Below are positions 31,608-39,350 of a stretch of 42,947 nucleotides of DNA, piece by piece. A model generated the notes under the pieces. That model was not told the origin of the DNA. It was given only the letters and a program-made list of their open reading frames with translations, and ran no database searches. The stretch is taken from assembly GCA_964566425.1 (NCBI GenBank), contig CAZMIL010000005.1, forward strand, positions 1-42,947, given 5' to 3'. Origin of the DNA: CAZMIL01 sp964566425. Lineage in GTDB: Bacteria; Patescibacteriota; Microgenomatia; UBA1406; GWC2-37-13. The position numbers were made by a program, and so were the translations under genes. Positions within the stretch are counted from its first letter, which is position 1. Every line of letters starts with the position of its first letter.

Positions 31608-31681
31608 GGGCCTGTGGCGCAATTGGCTAGCGCGTCTCTATGGCATAGAGAAGGTTGTGGGTTCAAGTCCCATCAGGTCCA
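31608..31681 (+). tRNA. tRNA-Ala (anticodon GGC)
   Basis: Full cloverleaf: acceptor arms GGGCCTG and CAGGTCC, D stem GCGC/GCGC, anticodon stem TCTCT/AGAGA with loop ATGGCAT (anticodon GGC), T stem and loop GTGGG-TTCAAGT-CCCAT, discriminator A. The G3:U70 pair, the identity element of tRNA-Ala, is present. CCA is not encoded (CAC follows), so a CCA-adding enzyme is needed. A 5' leader of only about 5 nt is predicted. Confidence 0.95.
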
Positions 31682-31753
31682 CACACAGACGAGCGGACTC
31701 TTCTTTTTTCAAATCCAACAGAGCTACAGTTGCGTAATCAATAAATAAATCAC

Positions 31754-31782
31754 TTGCATTTTATTTTTGTTTTGAATATAGT
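31754..31782 (+). promoter_or_regulatory. Sigma70-type promoter of the SpeD-family gene
   Basis: TTGCAT (31754-31759), 17-bp spacer, TATAGT (31777-31782), 8 nt before the ATG at 31791. One of the few promoters here with a good -35. Confidence 0.6.
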
Positions 31783-31790
31783 GTAAAAAC

Positions 31791-32183
31791 ATGCAAAAAG
31801 ATCAGGATATTATTGCCAAATTTAAACAAGAGAAACCCTGGGGGTTATATACTTCGGTCGACCTTTATGAATGTGATCCGCAAACTATCCGCAGCGCCGT
31901 CAAAATTAAACAATTTGTGATCGAGCTCTGTGAGCTGATTAAAATGAAAAGATTTGGCGAGCCGGTAGTGGTGGATTTCGGCGAGGATCCAAGAGTTTCG
32001 GGGTACTCGATGACTCAATTGATTGAAACTTCCTTGGTTTCTGGGCATTTTGCTAATCAATCGAACGCCGCCTACCTGGACATTTTTAGTTGTAAAGAAT
32101 ATCCGCCCCACGAAGCCGCCGAATTCTGCAAGAAATTTTTCGCCGCCAAAGAAATGAAGGTAAATATAAACTTCCGGTATTAA
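31791..32183 (+). CDS. SpeD family pyruvoyl-dependent decarboxylase homologue
   Basis: A 130-residue protein related to prokaryotic S-adenosylmethionine decarboxylase. The cleavage site region is IETSLVSGHF against the usual EESHISIHTW: Ser81 (would become pyruvate), Ser84 and His86 align, and Cys101 in AAYLDIFSCK sits at the canonical distance (15 residues after the His). The residue before the Ser is Thr instead of Glu and the surrounding loop differs. Some SpeD homologues are reported to have become arginine or ornithine decarboxylases, so the substrate is open. No spermidine synthase gene is in the window. Stop shared as TTAA with the hpt-like gene. Confidence 0.7.
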   Translation: MQKDQDIIAKFKQEKPWGLYTSVDLYECDPQTIRSAVKIKQFVIELCELIKMKRFGEPVVVDFGEDPRVSGYSMTQLIETSLVSGHFANQSNAAYLDIFSCKEYPPHEAAEFCKKFFAAKEMKVNINFRY

Positions 32184-32758
32184 ACCGTATCCTTTTTAAC
32201 GTAGATATCTCTTAGCTCTCGGAAATTACCTTCAACATCAAAGCCATTCCCCGTTAACCATCCTTTAACATTGTCAATCCCGACATAATCTACAGGGACT
32301 TCTACGCGTCTTAATTCTGGGGCTTTTCTAACCATTACGGCTGTTTTTAAACTTGCAGGGTGAGCGCTTAGAAGTTTGCGCTGGACAAATTGAAGGGTAT
32401 ATCCGGAGTCAAGAACATCTTCGATAACTAAAACATTTTGACCGTGGATGCTGTGTTTAAGTTCCTTGGTGATTACTGGTTTTTCAGTTGTTTCTGTTCC
32501 TTGATAGCTGGCAACGCCAACGAACTCTGTTCGCAAATGTTCAGCTGTTAAATTTCTTAGATCTCCGATTTGTCTTAAAAGATCAACAGTAAAAAAAACA
32601 GCCCCATCCAGAATTCCAACAGCAACAATATCTTGTCCTCGATATTCTTCAACAATTTTTTGTGCCATTTCGGCAATCTTTTTTTGAACTTCTTCTCTTC
32701 CAAACAAAACCGTATAGCTCTCTAGACGATTTGGTTCTAAATCTTTTAAGCCGGGCAT
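32180..32758 (-). CDS. hpt: Hypoxanthine phosphoribosyltransferase-like
   Basis: A 192-residue purine-salvage enzyme that joins hypoxanthine or guanine to PRPP. The PRPP loop is NVLVIEDVLDSGYTL, preceded by VGILDGAVFFTVDLL (the loop-I LKG-like turn) and followed by DYVGIDNVKGWLTGNGFD, which fits the HPRT C-terminal region (VGYGLDY-like). The start is ATG 32758; a TTG 18 bp upstream is not needed, since TATAAT ends 6 nt before 32758. Transcribed alone. Confidence 0.82.
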   Translation of the reverse strand: MPGLKDLEPNRLESYTVLFGREEVQKKIAEMAQKIVEEYRGQDIVAVGILDGAVFFTVDLLRQIGDLRNLTAEHLRTEFVGVASYQGTETTEKPVITKELKHSIHGQNVLVIEDVLDSGYTLQFVQRKLLSAHPASLKTAVMVRKAPELRRVEVPVDYVGIDNVKGWLTGNGFDVEGNFRELRDIYVKKDTV

Positions 32759-32764
32759 GTTGTT

Positions 32765-32770
32765 ATTATA
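32765..32770 (-). promoter_or_regulatory. -10 box of the hpt-like gene (leaderless)
   Basis: TATAAT on the minus strand, exactly 6 nt from the ATG at 32758; it corrects the start. Confidence 0.6.
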
Positions 32771-32802
32771 CCCCAAAGTCTTAAATTGACAATAAACACA
32801 GC

Positions 32803-32831
32803 TTGTGAGGATGAGATTTTCCTGTTAGAAT
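32803..32831 (+). promoter_or_regulatory. tRNA-Lys promoter
   Basis: TTGTGA (32803-32808), 17-bp spacer ending in TGT, TAGAAT (32826-32831). The predicted start near 32838 leaves a leader of about 10 nt for RNase P to remove. Confidence 0.5.
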
Positions 32832-32847
32832 ATAGGCTCAGATTCGC

Positions 32848-32920
32848 GGGCCTGTAGCTCAACTGGTAGAGCAGTAGCCTTTTAAGCTATTGGTTGAGGG
32901 TTCGAGTCCCTCCGGGCTCA
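32848..32920 (+). tRNA. tRNA-Lys (anticodon TTT)
   Basis: Full cloverleaf: acceptor GGGCCTG/CGGGCTC with two G:U pairs, D arm GCTC/GAGC, anticodon stem GTAGC/GCTAT with loop CTTTTAA (anticodon TTT), T arm GAGGG-TTCGAGT-CCCTC, discriminator A. CCA is not encoded (CAT follows). Confidence 0.95.
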
Positions 32921-32925
32921 CATAT

Positions 32926-33606
32926 TTATGGACGGACCTTCTGTTCTTTTTCAATTATCCCATCTGAGAGCCAAATGACGCGGTCGACGTATTTTTTATC
33001 CTCCGGCTCATGAGTAACCATAATGATCGTCTGCTGTAATTCTTTGTTAAGTTTTTTAAAAAGATCAAGTACGGTTTTTGCAGACCCAGTATCCAGATTG
33101 GCTGTAGGTTCATCGGCAAATAAGACTTTGGGATTATTGATAAGGGCTCTGGCTATCGCCACGCGTTGTTGTTCACCTCCTGAGAGCTCGCTTGGATAAT
33201 GGTCGAGTCGATCACCCAAACCAACAATCTCTAAATATTTTTGAGCGTCTTTTTTATGTGTTTCATGTTCGGCATTTAAGGTCATCGCTGGAAGATGAAC
33301 GTTTTCCAACGCAGTGAATTCGGCTATGAGTGCATACTCCTGAAAAATATAACCTAAAGAAGAGAGACGAAAGTATGTTTTCTCATTATCTGAAAAGCGC
33401 AAGATATCAACCCCATCAATTATGATACCCCCCTCTGTCGGGCTATCCAAAAGCCCCAACTGGTGAAGAAGCGTTGATTTGCCCGAGCCGCTTCTACCCA
33501 TCAACGCCACGAATTCTCCCTTTTTTACTTCAAACGAAACCCCTTTTAGTGCAGGAGTTGGCACTTTCCCCGGATAAGTTTTTTTCAGACTGTCTACTTT
33601 GATCAT
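32926..33606 (-). CDS. ABC transporter ATP-binding protein (MacB/LolD type)
   Basis: A 226-residue ATPase for an exporter. Walker A is GRSGSGKST, the Q-loop lies in LGYIFQEYALI, the signature is LSGGEQQRVAIARAL, Walker B VLFADEPT, and the H-loop IIMVTHEPED. This set is typical of the MacB/FtsE/LolD group. ATG 33606 overlaps the permease stop as TAATG, the better start than an ATG 9 bp upstream. Third gene of the operon HlyD-FtsX-ATPase. Confidence 0.9.
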   Translation of the reverse strand: MIKVDSLKKTYPGKVPTPALKGVSFEVKKGEFVALMGRSGSGKSTLLHQLGLLDSPTEGGIIIDGVDILRFSDNEKTYFRLSSLGYIFQEYALIAEFTALENVHLPAMTLNAEHETHKKDAQKYLEIVGLGDRLDHYPSELSGGEQQRVAIARALINNPKVLFADEPTANLDTGSAKTVLDLFKKLNKELQQTIIMVTHEPEDKKYVDRVIWLSDGIIEKEQKVRP

Positions 33607-34829
33607 TATCCCCATATGGCTTTCAGTATTTCTTGTCTTGCAACTATACGTGACGGAATGTAGCCTGCCAGAAGCCCGGCAGCGATGAGACTGAGTGTCC
33701 CACCGATAACCTCATTTGTATTATGAGAGAGTGATAATAAGCCGAAATCGACATTAATAGGATATCTGGCAAGAAGTGGTGTTAAAATCCCAAAAACGAA
33801 AATTGAACCCATAATCACTCCGCTAAATGCGTAAAAGAGCGACTGGAAAATGTAGGAAAGGATGATGATCTTCTCTTTAATCCCGATTGCCTTGAGGATT
33901 CCGATTTGCCTCCGTTTATTGATAGCGTTCACATAGATGAGGACAAAAATAGTAATTGCCGCAACCATAATACTGATTGCACTGACAATAATTGCGATCA
34001 AGCTGAGGGCGTTGAGAAAGGAAGTAAATGATCCAGCCAAATCAAGATACGTCTGTACTTTCAGATTAGGGAACAACTTCTTGATTCGCTTACTATAAGT
34101 GTCAAGGGGATGGGTTTTCAGATCCGCTTTGACGAGGAGTTGGGAAGCGGTATTGAAAGTTGATAGCACCGACTCAGCCTCTTTGGCCGTGATAAAGGCC
34201 TGAAACGTTCCGATAGAATCATTATATAAACCTTTGACGGTATAAGTTCGTGTCACGCCATTTGAGTAAACGACCTGCACTTTATCGCCTGTTTTTACTC
34301 CTCCAAGATCCGCTGGGGCGGGCATACCGTATCCTCCAGCTAAAGCAGAACTAAGGACAAGCTGGTCGCGGTCACCATCATCTAGTGGTTCTCCGGCAAC
34401 TAGAGTGTTTGCGACCGGCATCATGGTTTTCTCTACGCTCGGATCAATGCCAACAATGGGGGCTGAGAGACTTTTGAAAATACCGTTTTTTTCTTTATCA
34501 TAACTCATTGAGCCGGCAAGCGAGTACCGTCTAGCGGTTGCTGCAACGCCTGGGATGTCTTTAACTTGGGCGCGAACTTCGTTTTGATTGAGAATATATT
34601 GTTTGGGTTGAGGAACTTCTTGGGGGCTAATCGTTATTGTTGAACTCAAGTTGTCGATAATCACCTGTTTGATCAGCCCCTGCATTCCAAACAGGATGCC
34701 TGAAATGAACATCATGTTCAGAACTGTCAGTGAAAGGATGAAGATAATGAGGGCAAGAGTCGATTTACTGCCTTTAAGAATTGATTTGTAGGCGATAAAC
34801 AGGGCCACTTTAACATCTCTCATATACAT
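33606..34829 (-). CDS. MacB/FtsX-like ABC transporter permease
   Basis: A 407-residue permease with one N-terminal helix (about 15-45), a large extracytoplasmic domain (MacB core domain, about 60-260) and three C-terminal helices with the conserved NKRRQIGILKAIGIKEKII loop and YIPSRIVARQEILKAIWG end. This is the MacB/LolCE-type architecture of mechanotransmission transporters. The start at 34829 overlaps the HlyD stop as TAATG. It works with the adaptor and ATPase beside it. Confidence 0.88.
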   Translation of the reverse strand: MYMRDVKVALFIAYKSILKGSKSTLALIIFILSLTVLNMMFISGILFGMQGLIKQVIIDNLSSTITISPQEVPQPKQYILNQNEVRAQVKDIPGVAATARRYSLAGSMSYDKEKNGIFKSLSAPIVGIDPSVEKTMMPVANTLVAGEPLDDGDRDQLVLSSALAGGYGMPAPADLGGVKTGDKVQVVYSNGVTRTYTVKGLYNDSIGTFQAFITAKEAESVLSTFNTASQLLVKADLKTHPLDTYSKRIKKLFPNLKVQTYLDLAGSFTSFLNALSLIAIIVSAISIMVAAITIFVLIYVNAINKRRQIGILKAIGIKEKIIILSYIFQSLFYAFSGVIMGSIFVFGILTPLLARYPINVDFGLLSLSHNTNEVIGGTLSLIAAGLLAGYIPSRIVARQEILKAIWG

Positions 34830-36052
34830 TATTCTGACACAATCACCCGATCTCCCTCAGAGAGACCGCTAATAACTTCTGTTTTTGTAACCCCCCTGAG
34901 TCCTAATTTGATCTCGATAAGCCTTTTTCCATTATTTGTTTTTTGGACATATGTCTTACCATTATTTTTAATAATGGCATTGTTTGGAACAGTAACTATG
35001 TTATTTTTCCTCGCTGTTTCTATTGTGACAGAAGCTGTCATATTTGGTTTCACTAAAGAAGATAGATTGACTGCCCTGATCGATGCGTAATAAGTCACGG
35101 TCCCTTGTTCTTTGTTTCCCACATCATCGATGTTTTCCACTTCACCCATAAATTTTTGGTCGGGGAAAGCGTCAAAAACAACGTATGCTTTTTGTCCGGT
35201 TTTAATTCTTGGAACATTGACTTCGTTAACGGACGCAGTAACTATGGGGTTTGAAAAGTCTGAAATCACAAGGATGGGGGGGCTCTTTGCCGCTTGCACC
35301 GCTGAGGTCTGTAACGTATCGGTTTGGGTGGCGGTAGGTAGCGCCGCCACCTGATCGCCGACAGTTTTTCGTAGATTCACAACCATTCCCGAAGCGGAGG
35401 CATAGACTGTCGTGCTTCTCGTCTCATCATACGCTTTCTTTGCTTGATTTACTTTAGCTTGGGCAGCAGTGACGCTAATATCCGCAGTCTTATATGCTTG
35501 TTCTGCAGCTCTAAAATCTTTTTCCGTTTGATCAACAGCCCTGTCGACAGCAAATTTTTCAATCTCCGTGTAATCGTTACCTGTGGCGGGATTTTTGGTA
35601 TGCGCGTTTTTGTAATTTTGGGTGTTTTGGGCTGACAGATAGGCTTGCTGTTTCTCCCACATTGCCACATCTAAAGCCTGCTTGCTATTTTGAGCGCTCT
35701 GCAACTGACTGAGTGCTGCTGTAAAGTTGGCGTATGCTGCCTGACGTTCATCATCCGTTGCCGTACTTTCAACGTAAAACAAGGAGTCTCCTTTTTTCAC
35801 CTGCTGGTTATTGCTGACGAAGAGCTTGGTGATAATCCCTTTGGAAGGTGAATAAACTTCCGTTTGTGAGGCAGTAGTATAGGTCGCATTGACGAGTACC
35901 GTATTTACTAGATTTTCCCGCTTGAGCGTATACACTGTCTCATTTGTCGTTTTGTTAAGAGCTAAAAAGCCGATGACTACACTAAATAGAACTATGACAC
36001 CTATTATTATGGGGGCTTTATATTTTTTTATAAATGTCAAGGTCTTTGTCAT
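34829..36052 (-). CDS. HlyD/MacA-like membrane fusion (adaptor) protein
   Basis: A 407-residue adaptor with one helix (about 15-33), a biotinyl-lipoyl-like segment (SPSKGIITKLFVSNNQQVKKGDSLFYV), a coiled hairpin (about 80-205, FTAALSQLQSAQNSKQ...), and the β-barrel and end region VTVPNNAIIKNNGKTYVQK and GLSEGDRVIVSE. It links the MacB-type permease to the outside. First gene of the operon; it has a 26-nt leader and the operator-like dyad upstream. Exported compound unknown. Confidence 0.9.
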   Translation of the reverse strand: MTKTLTFIKKYKAPIIIGVIVLFSVVIGFLALNKTTNETVYTLKRENLVNTVLVNATYTTASQTEVYSPSKGIITKLFVSNNQQVKKGDSLFYVESTATDDERQAAYANFTAALSQLQSAQNSKQALDVAMWEKQQAYLSAQNTQNYKNAHTKNPATGNDYTEIEKFAVDRAVDQTEKDFRAAEQAYKTADISVTAAQAKVNQAKKAYDETRSTTVYASASGMVVNLRKTVGDQVAALPTATQTDTLQTSAVQAAKSPPILVISDFSNPIVTASVNEVNVPRIKTGQKAYVVFDAFPDQKFMGEVENIDDVGNKEQGTVTYYASIRAVNLSSLVKPNMTASVTIETARKNNIVTVPNNAIIKNNGKTYVQKTNNGKRLIEIKLGLRGVTKTEVISGLSEGDRVIVSE

Positions 36053-36079
36053 AGTATCCGCGTCTACGGTATGTGAATC

Positions 36080-36104
36080 ATTATAGACATGTTGTCTATA
36101 TAAT
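36080..36104. promoter_or_regulatory. Divergent promoters around an operator-like inverted repeat
   Basis: ATAGACA-TGT-TGTCTAT (36083-36099) is a perfect inverted repeat with a 3-nt spacer. TATAAT on the minus strand (36080-36085) overlaps its left arm and drives the exporter operon; TATAAT on the plus strand (36099-36104) touches its right arm. A dimeric repressor here would silence both. On the plus strand only a 15-codon ORF follows. Confidence 0.55.
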
Positions 36105-36155
36105 TCTAATTCAGATTAAAAGATTATTACTCTCAAACTATCCATAAGAGTCTTC

Positions 36156-36203
36156 ATGCACGGATTAACACGATTAGAAAAAGATTTCTTGGACAATACC
36201 TAG
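36156..36203 (+). CDS. Doubtful micro-ORF, 15 residues
   Basis: ATG 36156 to TAG encodes MHGLTRLEKDFLDNT, downstream of the plus-strand TATAAT. It looks like the first residues of a helical protein and may be a leader peptide or the remnant of a lost regulator, or chance. Its end overlaps the stop of the acylphosphatase gene. Confidence 0.2.
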   Translation: MHGLTRLEKDFLDNT

Positions 36204-36475
36204 ACGATCTTGAATTCGGCAAAGGTTTCGCTTACCGGTTCCCAATCAACCTCCACTTCGTCTACTTTTGAGACCGGGGCCCCTTGTCTCAAACGCCCAA
36301 TCATCTCGTCGATATTCTCCTTTTCGGCTTGCAGTAGAGCCTCAACGCAGTTTTTATCATAATTATTTTTTACCCACCCTTTAATCTTGAGCGCTTTTGC
36401 TTGGATCTTTGTCCAAGCCCTAAAACCAACTCCAATAACATCACCATAGACAAAGATGTGGGCTTGTTTAAGCAT
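36200..36475 (-). CDS. acyP: Acylphosphatase
   Basis: A 91-residue enzyme hydrolysing acyl phosphates. The anion-binding loop is VYGDVIGVGFRAW, where the usual Gln of VQGVGFR is Ile; the catalytic Arg (GFR) and Asn (GWVKNN) are kept, and the end EFKIV fits. It starts 1 nt after the stop of the TPR-like gene, so the two are co-transcribed. Confidence 0.88.
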   Translation of the reverse strand: MLKQAHIFVYGDVIGVGFRAWTKIQAKALKIKGWVKNNYDKNCVEALLQAEKENIDEMIGRLRQGAPVSKVDEVEVDWEPVSETFAEFKIV

Positions 36476-36476
36476 G

Positions 36477-36863
36477 TTATTTTAGATTTGGGTCAATCTC
36501 TTGAGCGCGATTGAAATATTGTTGTGCCTTTACAAAGTTACCGGAGCGGGTATATAACAGATAAAGGGTGTATAAGACATCTCGGGAATAAGGATTTTTC
36601 TGCAATGTCTCTTCTAGACGCGCAATTTCTAGACGTTGCTTATTTTCTTCATTCATGAATTGCTTTTGGATATTGGAATCAAACAAATCTTTATAATAAT
36701 TAAAATCGGCTAAGGGTTTTATTTTTTGTAAAAAGGTAACTGCCGCTTTTTGGCTCTTCATTAGATCAAAATATAGAGGGGAAATTGTCTGTGAGCCGAT
36801 AATATTTAAGAGTAAGAAGATTAAAAGAATCCCGGCGATTGCAAGATAAAGAGCCTTTTTCAT
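36477..36863 (-). CDS. Membrane-anchored TPR-like protein
   Basis: A 128-residue protein with one N-terminal helix (KKALYLAIAGILLIFLLLNIIG) and a C-terminal tetratricopeptide-like hairpin (EETLQKNPYSRDVLYTLYLLYTRSGNFVKAQQYFNRAQEIDPNL), facing outside the cytosol. Longer upstream reading would pass through the divergent gene's promoter and start, so I place the start at ATG 36863. The likely -10 is the minus-strand TATAAT at 36939-36944, giving a leader of about 69 nt. Confidence 0.6.
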   Translation of the reverse strand: MKKALYLAIAGILLIFLLLNIIGSQTISPLYFDLMKSQKAAVTFLQKIKPLADFNYYKDLFDSNIQKQFMNEENKQRLEIARLEETLQKNPYSRDVLYTLYLLYTRSGNFVKAQQYFNRAQEIDPNLK

Positions 36864-36938
36864 AACGGTGACAATGTCATTGACAACTCGATTGAGAATC
36901 TGACCCTCAATCAGGTCGATAACGACAGAGGCAACAAT

Positions 36939-36948
36939 ATTATATAAT
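36939..36948. promoter_or_regulatory. Symmetrical bidirectional -10 element
   Basis: ATTATATAAT is a perfect 10-bp palindrome that contains TATAAT on both strands. On the plus strand it ends 6 nt before the VirD4-like ATG at 36955 (leaderless); on the minus strand it faces the TPR-acylphosphatase pair. Confidence 0.55.
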
Positions 36949-36954
36949 TTCTTT

Positions 36955-39300
36955 ATGGATTTCACTCTTCTTATTGATCGTCTGACGATTTTTCTCATCG
37001 CCCTGGGGGCCGCTTTGTTTGCCGGAGCCTTAACCCTGGTTTTGATTTACCTAATTATTATCTATTACCGAATGAAAAAAAGAGAAGAAGTGTCGATGGA
37101 AATGGCTACGATTGAGGTCACCTTGCCTAAAGATAACGAAATCAAGGTCGACGCGGCCGAACAGATGTTTGCAGCTTTTAGTTCACTCAAAAAATCCGGC
37201 TTTTGGACTTTTCTGGAAGTCGATGATACCATTGCTTTTGAGATTATAGGGAAAAAAGCCGATATTCGTTTCTATGCTTCAGCCCCTGCAAGAGTCATTG
37301 ATTTAGTTGAAAAAACAATCTACGGGTATTATCCGGCGGCCGAAATTCAAAAAGTCGAAGAACCCAACATTTTCAGCGAAGATGGAAAAGTAGCTTATGC
37401 CGGATTAGTCCAAAAAGGAACCGCCTATATGCCGCTTAAAGGTTTTAAAGATTTGGCGACCGATGCGCTGGCGGCGATTACTTCGGCTGTTTCCAAAATG
37501 GACGAAGGTGAGGGAGCAATCGTTCAGTTTTTGATCAGACCGGCCGATTCCAAGTGGCAAAAACACGGCAAAAGCTATATTTCCTCGACAAAAAAAAGCG
37601 AATCTGATCCGGAAAAAGCCACTTTTAAGACCGATCAAAAAACTTTGGACAGAGTTGATGAAAAGACCTCGCGCCCCGGCTTCGAAACAGCAATAAGGTT
37701 GGTAGTATCGTCCAAAAATAAACAGCTCGCCGACGCCCATTTACGCAACATTAAATCAGCTTTCACTCAATTTAATTCAGACTTAAACAGTCTGAAGTCG
37801 GCAAGAGTCTTTTTCAAAGGCGGATTCATGCTTAATTTCATCTATAAATTTTTTCCGGTGATTCACAATCCATTTTCCAAAAGTATTTCGATTTTTTCTT
37901 CTGATGAACTGGCGACAATGTTTCATTTCCCCAATAAAACAATTGAAACCCCGCATATTCGTTGGCTCAAAGCCCGCACCGGACCTGTCCCGGCGGACGT
38001 TCCGCAAACAGGCGGGACTTATATCGGCCAAGGTTATTATCGTGGAATTAAAAGACCAGTTTATATCGAAGAAGACGATCGCCGGCGCCATGTTTATATC
38101 GTCGGAAAAACCGGAACAGGAAAATCATATTTGCTGCAAGATATGGCGACGCAAGATATTAAAGCTGGCCACGGAGTATGCGTGATCGACCCGCACGGTG
38201 ACTTGATAGACGAAATCGTTAAATACATCCCGCCGGAGCGCGCCGAAGACGTGATTTATTTCGACCCCTCCGAAACCACTCGCCCAATGGGGTTAAATTT
38301 ACTCGAAGCTTATGATGAGGAACAAAAACACTTTATTACGACCTCGATTATCAACTTGATGTACAAACTTTATGATCCCCAACGCACCGGGATTATCGGT
38401 CCGCGCTTCGAACACGCAGTCCGTAACGCGATGTTAACGGTAATGTCCGAACCCGGATCGACTTTTGTCGAAGTAGTCCGTGCTTTAACCGACGCAAAAT
38501 ACGTCCAAGAGCTTTTACCTAAGGTTACAGATCCAATCATTCGTCGTTATTGGACCGATCAAATCGCCCAAACTTCTGATTTCCATAAATCGGAAATTTT
38601 AGACTACATCGTTTCCAAATTCGGCCGTTTTGTCACCAATAAAACGATGCGCAATATCATCGGTCAATCTACCAGCGCTTTTGATTTCCGCAAAGTGATG
38701 GATGAGGGGAAAATTTTACTGATTAATCTCTCAAAGGGGAGATTGGGTGAAGAAAATTCCAACTTTTTGGGGTTGGTTTTGATCCCCAAAATTCTGGTAG
38801 CAGCCATGAGTCGGCAAACCATCCCCGAGGAGCAGCGCCGCGACTTTTTTCTCTATGTTGACGAATTCCAGAATTTCGCCACCCCTGATTTCGCCACCAT
38901 TTTATCAGAGGCACGTAAATATCACTTAAACCTGACAGTGGCCAATCAGTTCATCGGCCAGGTCGAGGAGGAGGTCAAAAATGCCGTTTTTGGTAACGTG
39001 GGGACGCTGATTTCCTTCCGCGTGGGAGTGACAGATGCGTCTTATCTTCAGCGTGAATTTCAGCCGGTTTTTTCCGAGCCGGACCTGATCAATGTAGAGA
39101 GATTTCATGTCTATATGAAAACAACGGTGAAAGGGGAGCCGGTGCCGCCGTTTTCGGCCGATCTAACCAAAGACATCGCTGTTTTGAAAGCCACCGCCAA
39201 CCCGAAATTGGCGGAAACAATAATTCAACTGTCTCGCTTAAAATACGGCCGTCCTCGCGAGCTGGTCGAAGCCGAAGTCACCCAAAGAGCGCGCTTGTAA
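36955..39300 (+). CDS. VirD4/TraG-like type IV coupling ATPase
   Basis: A 781-residue membrane-anchored ATPase. It has one N-terminal helix (about 8-38), a long β-rich region to 360, then the motor: Walker A GKTGTGKS at about 384-391 after HVYIVG, CVIDPHGDLIDEIVKYIPP, and Walker B FFLYVDEFQNFATPDFATIL near 632, followed by the TraG/TraD-type ISFRVGVTDASYLQREF. Such proteins bring DNA or proteins to a type IV secretion channel. Standing alone from the PrgI-VirB4 block by 6 kb, it is likely its partner. Leaderless promoter. Confidence 0.88.
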   Translation: MDFTLLIDRLTIFLIALGAALFAGALTLVLIYLIIIYYRMKKREEVSMEMATIEVTLPKDNEIKVDAAEQMFAAFSSLKKSGFWTFLEVDDTIAFEIIGKKADIRFYASAPARVIDLVEKTIYGYYPAAEIQKVEEPNIFSEDGKVAYAGLVQKGTAYMPLKGFKDLATDALAAITSAVSKMDEGEGAIVQFLIRPADSKWQKHGKSYISSTKKSESDPEKATFKTDQKTLDRVDEKTSRPGFETAIRLVVSSKNKQLADAHLRNIKSAFTQFNSDLNSLKSARVFFKGGFMLNFIYKFFPVIHNPFSKSISIFSSDELATMFHFPNKTIETPHIRWLKARTGPVPADVPQTGGTYIGQGYYRGIKRPVYIEEDDRRRHVYIVGKTGTGKSYLLQDMATQDIKAGHGVCVIDPHGDLIDEIVKYIPPERAEDVIYFDPSETTRPMGLNLLEAYDEEQKHFITTSIINLMYKLYDPQRTGIIGPRFEHAVRNAMLTVMSEPGSTFVEVVRALTDAKYVQELLPKVTDPIIRRYWTDQIAQTSDFHKSEILDYIVSKFGRFVTNKTMRNIIGQSTSAFDFRKVMDEGKILLINLSKGRLGEENSNFLGLVLIPKILVAAMSRQTIPEEQRRDFFLYVDEFQNFATPDFATILSEARKYHLNLTVANQFIGQVEEEVKNAVFGNVGTLISFRVGVTDASYLQREFQPVFSEPDLINVERFHVYMKTTVKGEPVPPFSADLTKDIAVLKATANPKLAETIIQLSRLKYGRPRELVEAEVTQRARL

Positions 39301-39350
39301 TAGTTCTGAAGTCAATAGTGCAACAAGCCAAAAACAACAAGAGCAGAATT

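Noticed and set aside
31586..31666. N-terminal extension of the phosphoribosyltransferase gene
   Set aside because: It would be translated from the antisense strand of tRNA-Ala, and a -10 box ends 6 nt before the ATG at 31585.
36864..36998. Longer N-terminus for the TPR-like protein
   Set aside because: It runs through the shared -10 element and into the divergent gene; the basic extension does not look like a protein N-terminus.
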